A stretch of 64,000 nucleotides of DNA from Streptomyces sp. APSN-46.1 (GTDB lineage Bacteria; Actinomycetota; Actinomycetes; Streptomycetales; Streptomycetaceae). How positions within the stretch are numbered: the stretch's first letter is position 1; each line of letters begins with the position of its first letter. This document shows positions 1-8,556 of this stretch, in pieces. The position numbers and the translations under genes are program-made. The notes below the pieces were generated by a model. The model did not search any database. It was not told the origin of the DNA and was given only the letters and a program-made list of their open reading frames with translations. The stretch covers positions 61,523 through 125,522 of the forward strand of contig NZ_JALGRF010000005.1 of assembly GCF_022815725.1 (NCBI RefSeq). The letters run 5' to 3'.

Positions 1-490
1 TGGTGCCCGCCAGGGTCCCGTTGAACTTCTTGGCGGCGACGGCGGCGAAGGTCTCGTAGGTGCCCTGGAGGATGCCCTGCGTACCGATGTAGATCCACGA
101 CCCGGCGGTCATCTGGCCGTACATGGTCAGGCCCAGGTGCTCCAGGCGGCGGAACTCCTCCCAGTTGGCCCAGTCGCCGACGAGGTTGGAGTTGGCGAGC
201 AGGACGCGCGGGGCCCACTCGTGGGTCTGCATCACGCCGACCGGCCGGCCGGACTGGACGAGCATCGTCTCGTCCTGCTTGAGGGTCTGGAGCGTGCGCA
301 CCATCGCGTCGTACGAGCGCCAGTCGCGCGCGGCCTTGCCGGTGCCGCCGTAGACGACCAGCTTGTCGGGGTGCTCGGCGACCTCGGGGTCGAGGTTGTT
401 CTGGAGCATCCGCAGCGCGGCCTCCTGCTGCCATCCCAGGGTGCTGAGCTCCGTGCCTCGCGCTGCCCGTACGGGGCGGGGTCCTGACAT
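1..490 (-). CDS. hutU: Urocanate hydratase, N-terminal part (runs off the window)
   Basis: The first ~163 residues read [20 protein letters not shown] and later contain [34 protein letters not shown] and [19 protein letters not shown], a typical urocanase N-terminus. The enzyme converts urocanate to imidazolonepropionate, the second step of histidine degradation, using tightly bound NAD+ in the cytoplasm. The ATG at 490 follows a GGAGGAGG ribosome binding site. The gene is cut by the window edge, so its C-terminus is not visible. It is divergent from the PLP enzyme gene at 595. Confidence 0.93.
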   Translation of the reverse strand, partial: MSGPRPVRAARGTELSTLGWQQEAALRMLQNNLDPEVAEHPDKLVVYGGTGKAARDWRSYDAMVRTLQTLKQDETMLVQSGRPVGVMQTHEWAPRVLLANSNLVGDWANWEEFRRLEHLGLTMYGQMTAGSWIYIGTQGILQGTYETFAAVAAKKFNGTLAGT

Positions 491-526
491 GGCGTTGCCT
501 CCTCCGATGTTGGTCAATCCATTCAC

Positions 527-555
527 ATCCTCTCCTCCTGAATAGATCCAGTCAA
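527..555 (-). promoter_or_regulatory. Candidate hutU promoter
   Basis: On the minus strand TTGACT (550-555) and GAGGAT (527-532) are separated by 17 bp, a plausible housekeeping -35/-10 pair. It lies 37 bp upstream of the hutU start, in the ~100-bp gap shared with the divergent gene at 595. Confidence 0.4.
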
Positions 556-594
556 CAGCTGCGCGCGGGCGCGCCGGATGATTGGCTTTTCCGC

Positions 595-1959
595 ATGGCT
601 GTCGAGACGCACACGGCGACGGACGCGGAGGGCGCCGCCGCGCGCCGGGACCTGGCCGTACGGGCCGCCGTCGAACAGGGTCTGGTGGGCGGGGCGGAGG
701 GCTCGGAGCCGCTGGTCTGCCTGCTGGACGTGGCCGGGATCCAGGCCTCGGCGGCCGCCCTGGCCGGCGCGTTCGCGGCCGCGCTCCCGCCCGGCACCCC
801 GGTACTGCACGCCTTCGCCGTGAAGGCCGCGCCCCTGGTGCCGGTGCTGCGGCTGCTGGCGGCGGCCGGGTTCGGCTGCGAGGTGGCGAGCCCCGGCGAG
901 CTGGCGCTGGCCCGGGCGGCCGGGGTCGCGCCGGAGCGGACCGTGCTGGACTCCCCCGCCAAGACCCCGGCCGAGCTGCGCGAGGCGCTGGCGCTGGGCA
1001 TCGCGGTCAACGCCGACAACCGGCAGGAGCTGGAGCGGCTCGACGCGCTCGTCGCCGCCGTCCCCACCGCGTCCCCGATCGGGATCCGGATCAACCCGCA
1101 GACCGGGGCGGGGGCCATCGACGCCCTGTCCACGGCGACCGCCACCTCCAAATTCGGCGTCCCGCTGCGCGACCCGGGCGCCCGGGCCTGGCTGGTACGG
1201 GCCTTCGCCGAGCGCCCGTGGCTGACCCGGCTGCACACCCACTCGGGCTCGCAGGGCGTCCCGCTGCCGCTGATCGCGCAGGGCGTACGGGAACTGCACG
1301 CCCTGGCGGAGGAGATCAACGCGGCGGCCGGGGGGCGGCAGATCGACACCCTCGACATCGGCGGCGGCCTGCCGGTGAACTTCGCCTCCGACGAGCAGAC
1401 CCCGACGTACGCGGAGTACGTGGCGGCGCTGCGCGGGGCCGTGCCGGCCCTGTTCGACGGCTCGTACGGGCTGGTCACGGAGTTCGGCCGGTCACTGCTG
1501 GCCAAGCACGGCCTGGTGCTCGCGCGGGTGGAGTACACGAAGACCACCGGCGGCCGCCCCATCGCCCTCACCCACGCCGGGGTCCAGCTGGCCACCCGCA
1601 CCGTGTACGCCCCGGCGGCCTGGCCGGTGCGGATCCTCCCGTACGACGCCAAGGGCACCCCGAAGACGGGCACCCCCGTCCCCCAGGACATCGCGGGCCC
1701 GGCCTGCTTCGCGGGCGACCTGCTGGCCACGGCCCGGGAGCTGCCGGAGCTGTCGCCGGGCGACCTGATCGGCGTCCCGGACACGGGCGCGTACTTCTTC
1801 ACGGCCCACTACGGCTACAACAGCCTCCCGCGCCCTGCGGTCCACGGCTTCCGGATCACCCCGGGGGGCGGAGTCCACTTCACCCTGGCCCGCCCGGCGC
1901 AGTCCCCCGCGCAGATCGTGGCGGAGGCGGGCGGCGCCCTCCGCGACGCCCTGCTGTAG
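595..1959 (+). CDS. Fold-III PLP-dependent decarboxylase-like enzyme (diaminopimelate/ornithine decarboxylase family)
   Basis: 454 residues. The barrel carries HAFAVKA near residue 70, whose Lys would form the Schiff base with [11 protein letters not shown], the phosphate-binding [10 protein letters not shown] and EFGRS follow, and the C-terminal CFAGDLLA and [15 protein letters not shown] resemble the CxSxD and GAY motifs of diaminopimelate decarboxylases. The exact substrate cannot be read from the sequence. Biosynthetic lysA usually lies elsewhere, so this is more likely a paralogue of the Y4yA or decarboxylase-like type. The ATG at 595 lacks a strong ribosome binding site. It is divergent from hutU; a catabolic link is only an inference. 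Confidence 0.75.
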   Translation: MAVETHTATDAEGAAARRDLAVRAAVEQGLVGGAEGSEPLVCLLDVAGIQASAAALAGAFAAALPPGTPVLHAFAVKAAPLVPVLRLLAAAGFGCEVASPGELALARAAGVAPERTVLDSPAKTPAELREALALGIAVNADNRQELERLDALVAAVPTASPIGIRINPQTGAGAIDALSTATATSKFGVPLRDPGARAWLVRAFAERPWLTRLHTHSGSQGVPLPLIAQGVRELHALAEEINAAAGGRQIDTLDIGGGLPVNFASDEQTPTYAEYVAALRGAVPALFDGSYGLVTEFGRSLLAKHGLVLARVEYTKTTGGRPIALTHAGVQLATRTVYAPAAWPVRILPYDAKGTPKTGTPVPQDIAGPACFAGDLLATARELPELSPGDLIGVPDTGAYFFTAHYGYNSLPRPAVHGFRITPGGGVHFTLARPAQSPAQIVAEAGGALRDALL

Positions 1960-2113
1960 CCGCTGCGCGGGGCCTTCTCCCCCCACCCTTACTCCGTTTC
2001 TCCCCCGGCTGAAAGATCCAGCCTCGCCGGCGTTTGAGGCGCTGGGGGCACCTCCCAGCGGTAGCTGGGGGAGGGTCTGGGGGCGAGCCCCCAGGAGGCC
2101 CCGCGCAGCGGCT
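1958..2113. repeat. Intergenic inverted-repeat element (REP/BIME-like)
   Basis: A perfect 17-bp inverted repeat, AGCCGCTGCGCGGGGCC at 1958-1974 and its complement at 2097-2113, brackets about 120 bp. Inside are CTCGCCGGCGTTTGAGGCG and two G/C-rich hairpins around 2041-2098. This matches a kind of intergenic repeat I know to be common in Streptomyces. It fills the gap between the decarboxylase and the convergent TetR gene, overlaps the stops of both, and could act as a bidirectional terminator. Confidence 0.65.
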
Positions 2114-2678
2114 ACGGGTGGGCGGCAGACAGGGTCGCCGCGACCGCCGGGGCGAGCCCGGCCACGAGTTCGTCCGGGGTCAGGGCGGTCACCGCGGGGA
2201 GCCGCAGGAGGTAGCGGGTCAGGGCCAGACCCAGCAGCTGGGCCGCGACCAGGCCGGCCGCGCGGGCGGCCCGGTCGGGGCCGAGGGCCGCGACCAGCGC
2301 CGGGGCGACCTGGGTCGCGAACACCTCCCGCATCCGGGCCGCGCCCCGCTCGTTCGTCACCGCCGAGCGCAGCAGCACCAGCAGGGCGTCATCGGCCGGA
2401 TCGCCCTCCCACCGGTCCACGAAGTGCCGTACGAGGGCGGCGGGCAGCTCCCCGGCGGGCACGGCGCGCAGGTCGGGCATGCGCAGGTCCACCGCCAGGG
2501 CGGCCTCGAAGAGCCCGTCCTTGCTGCCGAAGTACCGCATGACCATCGACGGGTCGATCTCCGCGTCCGCCGCGACGGCGCGGATGGTCGTGCGCTCGTA
2601 CCCCTGGGCGGCGAAGCGCTCGCGGGCCGCCCGCAGGATCGTCGTCTTGGTCGTGTCGGAGGAGCGTCGTGCCGTCAT
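2112..2678 (-). CDS. TetR-family transcriptional regulator
   Basis: 188 residues starting MTARRSSDTTKTTILRAARE. The N-terminal TetR helix-turn-helix is clear: FAAQGYERTTIRAVAADAEI, then MRYFGSKDGLFEAAL. The C-terminal ligand-binding domain is helical and Ala/Leu-rich. It is divergent from the FAD monooxygenase at 2788, and two related palindromes lie in the shared region. The simplest reading is that it represses itself and the monooxygenase and is released by a small ligand. Upstream in-frame starts are possible but would cover the operator. Confidence 0.88.
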   Translation of the reverse strand: MTARRSSDTTKTTILRAARERFAAQGYERTTIRAVAADAEIDPSMVMRYFGSKDGLFEAALAVDLRMPDLRAVPAGELPAALVRHFVDRWEGDPADDALLVLLRSAVTNERGAARMREVFATQVAPALVAALGPDRAARAAGLVAAQLLGLALTRYLLRLPAVTALTPDELVAGLAPAVAATLSAAHP

Positions 2679-2691
2679 GCCAACAATCGTA

Positions 2692-2709
2692 GGCCAACAT
2701 GCGTTGACA
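2692..2709. promoter_or_regulatory. TetR operator, imperfect copy
   Basis: GGCCAACATGCGTTGACA is an imperfect palindrome that resembles the perfect one at 2750-2767. It ends 14 bp from the TetR start codon, a position suited to autoregulation. Confidence 0.5.
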
Positions 2710-2749
2710 TGACAGCCCCGGCAGGCGCATCCTGAAGTCAACAGCCGTT

Positions 2750-2767
2750 GGCCAACGTACGTTGGCC
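2750..2767. promoter_or_regulatory. TetR operator, perfect palindrome
   Basis: GGCCAACGTACGTTGGCC is an 18-bp perfect palindrome 20 bp upstream of the monooxygenase ATG. Its size and divergent position suit a TetR dimer. Confidence 0.65.
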
Positions 2768-2787
2768 CACCGGAGGAGGCAGCCCGC

Positions 2788-3969
2788 ATGACCAGTACCG
2801 CCGCACTCCCGCTCCCCGCACGCACCGAGATCGCCATCGTCGGCGCCGGACCCACCGGCCTGGCGCTCGCCGTGACCCTGGCCGAGGCCGGCGTGGACTT
2901 CGTCCTCCTCGACCGCCAGGCCGAGGGCGCCAACACTCCCCCTGGCTCCGCCGGGGGGACCCCCACCCGCGCCGCCGTCGTCCACGCCCGCACCCTGGAG
3001 GTGCTCGACGAGCTCGACCCCACCGGCGCCCTCTCCGCCGAACTGATCGGCCGCGGCATCCCCGTCAGCACGTTCCGGATCCGCGACGGCGCCCGCCCGC
3101 TCGCCGAGGTCGGTTTCGAGGGCCTGCCCACCATTTACCCGTACGCGCTGATGGTCCCCCAGGACGAGACCGAGGCCGTGCTCCTCGCCCGCCTGCGCGC
3201 CCTCGGCGCCGACGTCCACCGCCCGTACGAGGTCACCGGCATCACCCAGGACCCCGACGGCGTCACCCTCACCACCGCCACGGGCCAGACCCTGCGCGCC
3301 GCCCACGCCGTCGGGGCCGACGGGATGCACAGCGCGGTCCGGGAGGCCGCCGGGATCGGCTTCACCGGCTCCGCGTACGGGGAGTCCTTCGTCCTCGCCG
3401 ACGTCGTCATGGACTGGGCTCCGGGCGCCGGCGAGGTCTCGCTCGTCCTCGGCGCCACCGGGCTCACGGTGATCGCCCCGCTGCCCGCAGGGCGCTACCG
3501 GATCGTCGCGAGCGTCGCCGAGGCCCCCGCCGAGCCGGCCCTCGGCTTCATCCAGGGCCTCCTGGACGAGCGCGCGCCCGGCCAGGCCACCGTCCGCTCC
3601 CTCGCCTGGTCCTCGCGGTTCCGCATCCACCACCGGGTCGCCGACCGATACCGCGCCGGGCGGCTGCTGCTCGCCGGGGACGCCGCCCACGTGCACAGCC
3701 CGGCGGGCGGACAGGGCATGAACACCGGCATCCAGGACGGCTACGCCCTCGGCCGGGCGCTGGTCCGGGGCGACCTCGACGGCTACGAGGCCCACCGCCG
3801 GCCCGTCGCCCTGCGCGTGGTGGCCCTGACCGACCGGATGACCCGGATCGCGACCGTCCGCAACCCCGCCCTGCGCGCCGTACGCAACACCGCGCTCCCC
3901 CTCCTCGCCCGCGTCCCGGCGCTGCGCACCCGGCTCGCCACCGAGCTCGCGGAGCTCAACTACCGCTGA
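2788..3969 (+). CDS. FAD-dependent aromatic monooxygenase (PHBH-like)
   Basis: 393 residues. The N-terminal dinucleotide-binding motif is IVGAGPTGLALAVTLAEAG, followed by an acidic VLLDRQ strand. The second FAD motif is LLLAGDAAHVHSPAGGQGMN near residue 300. An internal ADGMHSAVRE matches the DG motif of class A flavin monooxygenases, which hydroxylate aromatics or polyketides with NAD(P)H and O2. The ATG follows GGAGGAG. A short repeat has inserted in frame at 2939-2966 and encodes TPPGSAGGTPT. The divergent TetR gene is the likely regulator; the substrate is unknown. Confidence 0.85.
   Translation: MTSTAALPLPARTEIAIVGAGPTGLALAVTLAEAGVDFVLLDRQAEGANTPPGSAGGTPTRAAVVHARTLEVLDELDPTGALSAELIGRGIPVSTFRIRDGARPLAEVGFEGLPTIYPYALMVPQDETEAVLLARLRALGADVHRPYEVTGITQDPDGVTLTTATGQTLRAAHAVGADGMHSAVREAAGIGFTGSAYGESFVLADVVMDWAPGAGEVSLVLGATGLTVIAPLPAGRYRIVASVAEAPAEPALGFIQGLLDERAPGQATVRSLAWSSRFRIHHRVADRYRAGRLLLAGDAAHVHSPAGGQGMNTGIQDGYALGRALVRGDLDGYEAHRRPVALRVVALTDRMTRIATVRNPALRAVRNTALPLLARVPALRTRLATELAELNYR
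2939..2966 (+). repeat. Intragenic short repeat, copy 1
   Basis: CCCCTGGCTCCGCCGGGG followed by GGACCCCCAC is a 28-nt hairpin-forming element inside the monooxygenase gene. It agrees at 23 of 28 positions with the element at 10360-10387 and resembles the intergenic element near 2041-2098. It is translated as part of the protein. Confidence 0.6.
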
Positions 3970-3976
3970 GACCCGG

Positions 3977-4819
3977 TCACTCCACGAACAACCCGCGCGC
4001 CGCGGCCCGGGCGTCGAACGCCTCCAGTCGGGCCTGCGCGTCCGGCAGCGCGTCCGCCATCGCCTCCAGCAGCACCCGGCCCAGCAGCATCGGGGCGCAG
4101 GCCGTGTCGAAGGCCAGCCCGGTCCCGACCGGCGCCGGAATCAGCAGATCCGAGTACCTGGCGACCGGGGCGAAGGCCGAGTCCGCGACCGTCACCACCG
4201 TCAGCCCGGCCGCCCGCCCGTGCTCCAGGGCCTCCGCCACCTCCCGCGGATAGCGGGGCAGCGCGAAGCACAGCAGCGCCGAGGCCCCGGCGGCCACGGC
4301 CGCGTCGATCCGGTCGGCGAGCATCGAACCGCCCTCGTCGAGGAGCCGTACGTCCGGATGCACCTTGGCGGCGAAGTACGCGAACCCGCGCGCCTGCGAG
4401 GAGGCCGCGCGCAGCCCCAGTACGGGCAGCGGGCTCGACGCGGCCAGCAGCCGCCCCGCCTCCTGCACCGGGGCCGGGTCGGCGAGCATCGCCGCCAGCC
4501 GCCGCAGGTTCTCGATCTCCCCCTGAACGGCCTGCTGGTACTCGTTGTACGAGTCCTCCTGCTCCAGGTCCGCCCGCTCGGCGGGGGCCACCTCGCGCAG
4601 GTGCCGGCGCAGCGCGGGATACCCGTCGAAGCCCAGCGCCACCGCGAAGCGGGTCACCGACGGCTGGCTCACGCCCGCCAGCTCCGCGAGCTCCACGCTC
4701 GACAGGAACGGCACGTCGGCCGCCCCGCGCACCATGCAGTGCGCGATCCGCCGCTGGGTCGGCGTCAGCCGGTGCCCCTCGAACAGCTTCTGCAGCCGCG
4801 CGGCCGGGCTGTCGCTCAT
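3977..4819 (-). CDS. RpiR/MurR-family transcriptional regulator with SIS domain
   Basis: 280 residues starting MSDSPAARLQKLFEGHRLTP. The N-terminal RpiR-type helix-turn-helix reads SVELAELAGVSQPSVTRFAV. The C-terminal sugar-isomerase (SIS) domain contains VLGLRAASSQARGFAYFAAK and LLCFALPRYPREVAEALEHG. Such proteins sense phosphosugars or other small metabolites. The ATG at 4819 is chosen because the longer in-frame form would run back into the palindrome at 4844-4855. It converges on the monooxygenase with a 7-bp gap. Confidence 0.85.
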   Translation of the reverse strand: MSDSPAARLQKLFEGHRLTPTQRRIAHCMVRGAADVPFLSSVELAELAGVSQPSVTRFAVALGFDGYPALRRHLREVAPAERADLEQEDSYNEYQQAVQGEIENLRRLAAMLADPAPVQEAGRLLAASSPLPVLGLRAASSQARGFAYFAAKVHPDVRLLDEGGSMLADRIDAAVAAGASALLCFALPRYPREVAEALEHGRAAGLTVVTVADSAFAPVARYSDLLIPAPVGTGLAFDTACAPMLLGRVLLEAMADALPDAQARLEAFDARAAARGLFVE

Positions 4820-4843
4820 CCCGTCCCCTCCGTCCCCGTCCCG

Positions 4844-4855
4844 GTGAATATTCAC
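4844..4855. promoter_or_regulatory. Candidate RpiR operator palindrome
   Basis: GTGAATATTCAC is a perfect 12-bp palindrome 25 bp upstream of the RpiR start. Its A/T core stands out in this G/C-rich DNA. An autoregulatory site is an inference from position. Confidence 0.45.
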
Positions 4856-4974
4856 TTACGGAGCACTCTGCATGCGGTTATGCAGGACGGCAAGCGGCGG
4901 CCCGCTCCGCGAGACGCCCGAAACGGGGGCTACCCCCAGTGCGGGGGCGCTCCCCGCTCCCTACCGTGGGCGAG

Positions 4975-5349
4975 ATGGAGCGCCAAGAGCTGAAGAAGGA
5001 ACTCGACGCCACGCTGGACGCGCGGCGGGAGCTGGGTCCCGAGTACGAGTCCGCGCTGGTGGAGTCCTTCGTCGAGAAGGTAGACACCCAGGTCCGGCGC
5101 CGGCTGGCGGAGGAACGCCTCCTGTCGGCGCGCGGCGGCTCCCCGGCGGGGCCCTCGGGGGACGGGAACTTCGGCGAACGCTTCGGCTTCGCCATCATCA
5201 CCCTGGTCCTGGCCATTCCGCTGTCCGCGATCGCCGCCACGCAGGCGCACCTGGCGGGTCTGCTCGTGGCCTGGGCCGGCATCGTGGGCGTGAACTTCAT
5301 CCACGCCACCAAGTCGCTGCGCGGCCGAACCCGAAACCCCCGGGACTGA
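4975..5349 (+). CDS. Small conserved membrane protein
   Basis: 124 residues starting MERQELKKELDATLDARREL. A charged N-terminal helix is followed by two hydrophobic segments: FAIITLVLAIPLSAIAA, then HLAGLLVAWAGIVGVNF. The tail is basic. This looks like a short actinobacterial integral membrane protein of unknown function. An in-frame GTG at 4966 is an alternative start. A strong terminator follows. Confidence 0.7.
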   Translation: MERQELKKELDATLDARRELGPEYESALVESFVEKVDTQVRRRLAEERLLSARGGSPAGPSGDGNFGERFGFAIITLVLAIPLSAIAATQAHLAGLLVAWAGIVGVNFIHATKSLRGRTRNPRD

Positions 5350-5385
5350 CAGCCCCAGCCCATGGCCCGGGCCGGGAAAAAGACA

Positions 5386-5442
5386 GCGTGGGGACCGCCG
5401 CACCCCGGTTGCCCGGGGGCGGGACGACGGCGGTCCCCACGC
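5386..5442 (+). terminator. Hairpin terminator after the small membrane protein
   Basis: A perfect 15-bp stem: GCGTGGGGACCGCCG at 5386-5400 pairs with 5428-5442 around a 27-nt loop that can itself fold. It lies 36 bp past the stop codon. Confidence 0.7.
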
Positions 5443-5710
5443 AGGACACGGGCCGGGTCAGGGCCGTCCGCGTCCATGGCGTCCCACGCGGTCCGGGAGC
5501 CGCTCCGGAGTCACGCCGACGCCAGTCGGTGTCGTCGGCCGTTCCTCCCGGTTTCCCGGGCCTCCCTGCCGACAACCACCACTGTGCCGGAGCCGTGTTA
5601 AGCCGGTGCTGCCGTCACGTGTCGGGCCCGTACCTTTTGCGCGACGGCGCGATATCGGCGATACCGGCGATACCGGCGATGCCGGCCGGCCCGGCCCCAC
5701 GCGGCGGACG
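5443..5710. other. Gap with no gene; short tandem repeat
   Basis: I see no credible gene here. Around 5650-5685 there are four copies of a 9-bp unit of the form cgatNNcgg. The gap separates two convergent genes, the small membrane protein and cystathionine beta-synthase. Confidence 0.4.
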
Positions 5711-7099
5711 CTACTTCGACGTCTTCGCCAGGAACGCCAGGAGGTCCTGGCGGCTCACCACGCCGGTCGGCTTGCCCTCGACCAGGACGATCGCCGCGTC
5801 GGCCTCGCCCAGCACCTTCATCAGCTCCGCCACCGGCTCGCCCGAGCCGACCTGCGGCAGCGGCGAGCTCATGTGCTTCTCCAGCGGATCGGTCAGCGCG
5901 GCCCGCTGCGCGAACAGCGCGGCGAGGAGCTCCTTCTCCACGACCGAGCCGATGACCTCGGCGGCCATCACGTCCGGGTGGCCCGCGCCGGGCTTGACGA
6001 TCGGCATCTGCGAGACGCCGTACTCGCGCAGCACCTCGATGGCCTCGCCCACGGTCTCCTCGGGGTGCATGTGGACGAGGGACGGGATGCCGCCCGCCTT
6101 GTCCGCCAGCACGTCCCCGATGCGCGCCGCCGGGCCGGCCTCCTCCAGGAAGCCGTGGCCCGCCATCCACTCGTCGCTGAAGATCTTGCTGAGGTAGCCG
6201 CGGCCGCTGTCCGGCAGCAGCACGACGACCACGTCGTCCGGGCCGAGGCCCTCGGCGGCGCGCAGCGCGGCCACGACGGCCATGCCGCAGGAGCCGCCGA
6301 CCAGCAGGCCCTCTTCCTTCGCCAGGCGGCGGGTCATCTGGAAGGAGTCCTTGTCGGACACCGCGATGATCTCGTCCGTCACGTTGGGGTCGTAGGCGGT
6401 GGGCCAGAAGTCCTCGCCGACGCCCTCGACGAGGTACGGGCGGCCCGAGCCGCCGGAGTAGACCGAGCCCTCGGGGTCGGCGCCGATGACCTTGACCTTC
6501 CCGCCGCTGACCTCCTTGAGGTAGTTGCCGGTGCCGGAGATCGTGCCGCCCGTGCCGACGCCCGCGACGAAGTGGGTGATCTTCCCGTCCGTCTGCTCCC
6601 ACAGCTCGGGACCGGTGGTCTCGTAGTGCGAACGGGGGTTGTTCGGGTTGCTGTACTGGTCGGGCTTCCAGGCGCCCGGCGTCTCGCGCACCAGGCGGTC
6701 GGACACGTTGTAGTACGAGTCCGGGTGCTCCGGATCGACGGCGGTCGGGCAGACCACGACCTCGGCGCCGTACGCGCGCAGCACGTTGATCTTGTCGAGG
6801 GAGACCTTGTCAGGGCAGACGAAGATGCACTTGTAGCCCTTCTGCTGGGCCACGATGGCGAGTCCTACACCCGTGTTGCCGCTGGTCGGCTCCACGATGG
6901 TGCCACCGGGCTTGAGGGCTCCGCTCTGCTCGGCGGCCTCGATCATCCGGACGGCGATCCGGTCCTTCACGGATCCACCGGGATTGAAGTACTCGACCTT
7001 CGCGAGCACGGTGGCCTGAAGGCCTTCGGTCACACGGTTGAGCTTCACCAGCGGGGTGTTGCCGACGAGGCTGATCATCGAGTCGTGGAATTGCACCAT
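5711..7099 (-). CDS. Cystathionine beta-synthase
   Basis: 462 residues. The N-terminal catalytic domain has SLVGNTPLVKLNRV and YFNPGGSVKDRIAVRM, with Lys45 as the likely PLP lysine. TSGNTGVGLAIVAQQKG and VGTGGTISGTGNYLKE complete the active-site signature. The C-terminus carries a pair of CBS domains (VLREYGVSQMPIVK and VLVEGKPTGVVSRQDLLAFL). The enzyme condenses homocysteine and serine to cystathionine in transsulfuration. ATG 7099 has GGAG upstream; an in-frame TTG at 7108 is less likely. It is divergent from the SGNH hydrolase. Confidence 0.92.
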   Translation of the reverse strand: MVQFHDSMISLVGNTPLVKLNRVTEGLQATVLAKVEYFNPGGSVKDRIAVRMIEAAEQSGALKPGGTIVEPTSGNTGVGLAIVAQQKGYKCIFVCPDKVSLDKINVLRAYGAEVVVCPTAVDPEHPDSYYNVSDRLVRETPGAWKPDQYSNPNNPRSHYETTGPELWEQTDGKITHFVAGVGTGGTISGTGNYLKEVSGGKVKVIGADPEGSVYSGGSGRPYLVEGVGEDFWPTAYDPNVTDEIIAVSDKDSFQMTRRLAKEEGLLVGGSCGMAVVAALRAAEGLGPDDVVVVLLPDSGRGYLSKIFSDEWMAGHGFLEEAGPAARIGDVLADKAGGIPSLVHMHPEETVGEAIEVLREYGVSQMPIVKPGAGHPDVMAAEVIGSVVEKELLAALFAQRAALTDPLEKHMSSPLPQVGSGEPVAELMKVLGEADAAIVLVEGKPTGVVSRQDLLAFLAKTSK

Positions 7100-7230
7100 G
7101 TTCTCCAAGGAGGGGACTCCACGGGTTCTCCGGGAGGTCCGGCCAGAGTATGCGGAAAGGGATTGACTGACCCGCGGTACGGGGCAGGAAGCTCATCAGG
7201 GCCAGGTACGAGAGCGAGGTGGTCTGCAGC

Positions 7231-8505
7231 GTGTCCAGAGCGAGAACCGCCCGCCGGATCGCGGCGGGCGCGGCGTACGGCGGTGGCGGGATCGGGCTCA
7301 TCGGGGTCGCCGCGGTGGGTCTGGTGGTGGCGGAGGTGCAGTTCGCCAAGCGCACGGTGGGCACCGGCCTGCCCGATCCGCCGCGCGCGGACGGCCTGTA
7401 CGGGAGCGAGTTCGGCGGACTGGAGCTGAACCCGGGCCCGCTGCGCCTGGCCATGCTGGGCGATTCCACGGCCGCCGGTCTGGGCGTGCGCCGGGCGAGG
7501 CAGACCCCGGGCGCCCTGCTGGCCTCCGGACTCGCGGCGGTGGCCGAGCGGCCGGTGGAGCTGCGGAACGTGGCCCTCTCGGGAGCCATGTCGGACGACC
7601 TCGACCGCCAGGCGGGCGTGCTCCTCGACGGTGACGCCCCGCCCCCCGATGTGGCGGTGATCATGATCGGCGCGAACGACGTGACGCGCCGGATGCCCCT
7701 GACCCAGTCGGTACGCCTGCTCGCCGCCGCCACCCGCCGGCTGCGGGACGCGGGCGCCGAGGTCGTGGTCGGCACCTGCCCCGACCTGGGCACGATCGAG
7801 CCGGTCTACCAGCCGCTGCGCTGGGTGGCCCGCCGCGTCTCGCGCCAGCTGGCCGCCGCCCAGACGGTCGGCGTGGTCGCGCTGGGCGCCCGTACCGTCT
7901 CCATGGGGGACCTGCTCGGCCCGGAGTTCGCCGCGAACCCGCGCGAGATGTTCGGCCCGGACTCCTACCACCCGTCCGCCGAGGGGTACGCGACCGCCGC
8001 CATGGCCATCCTGCCCACCGTGTGCGCCGCGCTCGGCGTCTGGCCCGAGTCCGACCGGCTGGACCACACCCGGGACGAGGACATGCTCCCCGTCGCCGAG
8101 GCGGCCTCCGCCGCCGCCGGCCAGGCGGGTACGGAGGTCACGGCCGCCCGCGCCCCCTGGGCCCTGCTCAAGCACCGCCGCAGGCGCCGGATGCCCAGCC
8201 CGCCGGAGATCGGCCAGCCGGGAGAGCCCGCGGAAGGCGGCCGGGAGGCGACCGGCGAGGCGGCGCAGGAGGCGGCCCGGGAGGCGACCGGAGAGGCGGC
8301 CGGGGAAGCGGCGCGGGAGGCGGTCCGGGAAGCGGCCCAGGAGGCGACCGGGGAAGCAGCCCGGGAAGCGGCGCGGGAGGCCGCCCGGGAGGCACCCGGG
8401 GAAGCGGCCGGGGAGGCCGGGGCCGCGTCGGCCGGGGCCACCGCGCCCCGGAAGCGACCCTCATCACACACCAAGGCCGGTGACCTCGACGGTACGGGCC
8501 GGTAA
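7231..8505 (+). CDS. Membrane-anchored SGNH/GDSL hydrolase with Glu/Ala repeat tail
   Basis: About 424 residues. An N-terminal hydrophobic segment (YGGGGIGLIGVAAVGLVVAE) should anchor the protein. Block I is LAMLGDSTAAGLGV with the nucleophile Ser79; block III is IMIGANDV; the catalytic Asp and His lie in DSYHPSAEGY. These are the four landmarks of SGNH esterases or lipases. GTG 7231 is preceded by GAGGTGG; GTG 7219 is an alternative. The last ~80 residues are repeats of the type EATGEAAREAA, which are helix-forming, and the underlying DNA is also repetitive. Confidence 0.85.
   Translation: MSRARTARRIAAGAAYGGGGIGLIGVAAVGLVVAEVQFAKRTVGTGLPDPPRADGLYGSEFGGLELNPGPLRLAMLGDSTAAGLGVRRARQTPGALLASGLAAVAERPVELRNVALSGAMSDDLDRQAGVLLDGDAPPPDVAVIMIGANDVTRRMPLTQSVRLLAAATRRLRDAGAEVVVGTCPDLGTIEPVYQPLRWVARRVSRQLAAAQTVGVVALGARTVSMGDLLGPEFAANPREMFGPDSYHPSAEGYATAAMAILPTVCAALGVWPESDRLDHTRDEDMLPVAEAASAAAGQAGTEVTAARAPWALLKHRRRRRMPSPPEIGQPGEPAEGGREATGEAAQEAAREATGEAAGEAAREAVREAAQEATGEAAREAAREAAREAPGEAAGEAGAASAGATAPRKRPSSHTKAGDLDGTGR
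8240..8425 (+). repeat. Degenerate 12/24-bp tandem repeat inside the SGNH hydrolase gene
   Basis: The DNA repeats variants of gaggcgaccggggaagcgg and gcgcgggaggcg, giving EAxxEAA heptad-like units. Such low-complexity DNA is prone to slippage, so repeat number probably varies between strains. Confidence 0.6.
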
Positions 8506-8556
8506 CTTCGCTTGCGGTCCCGGTACGAGCCGCAACTCACCCCCTTGGAGCCCCCG

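Noticed and set aside
595..2012. Long overlapping frames on both strands across the decarboxylase gene
   Set aside because: They are high-GC shadow frames; only the frame starting at 595 shows recognisable motifs and the right codon bias.
4878..5477. Minus-strand frames across the small membrane protein
   Set aside because: Only the plus-strand frame shows hydrophobic segments, biased codons and a following terminator.
5606..7429. 607-codon plus-strand frame opposite cystathionine beta-synthase
   Set aside because: It is the antisense of a clear enzyme gene, with Gly/Val/Asp-rich composition and no family features.
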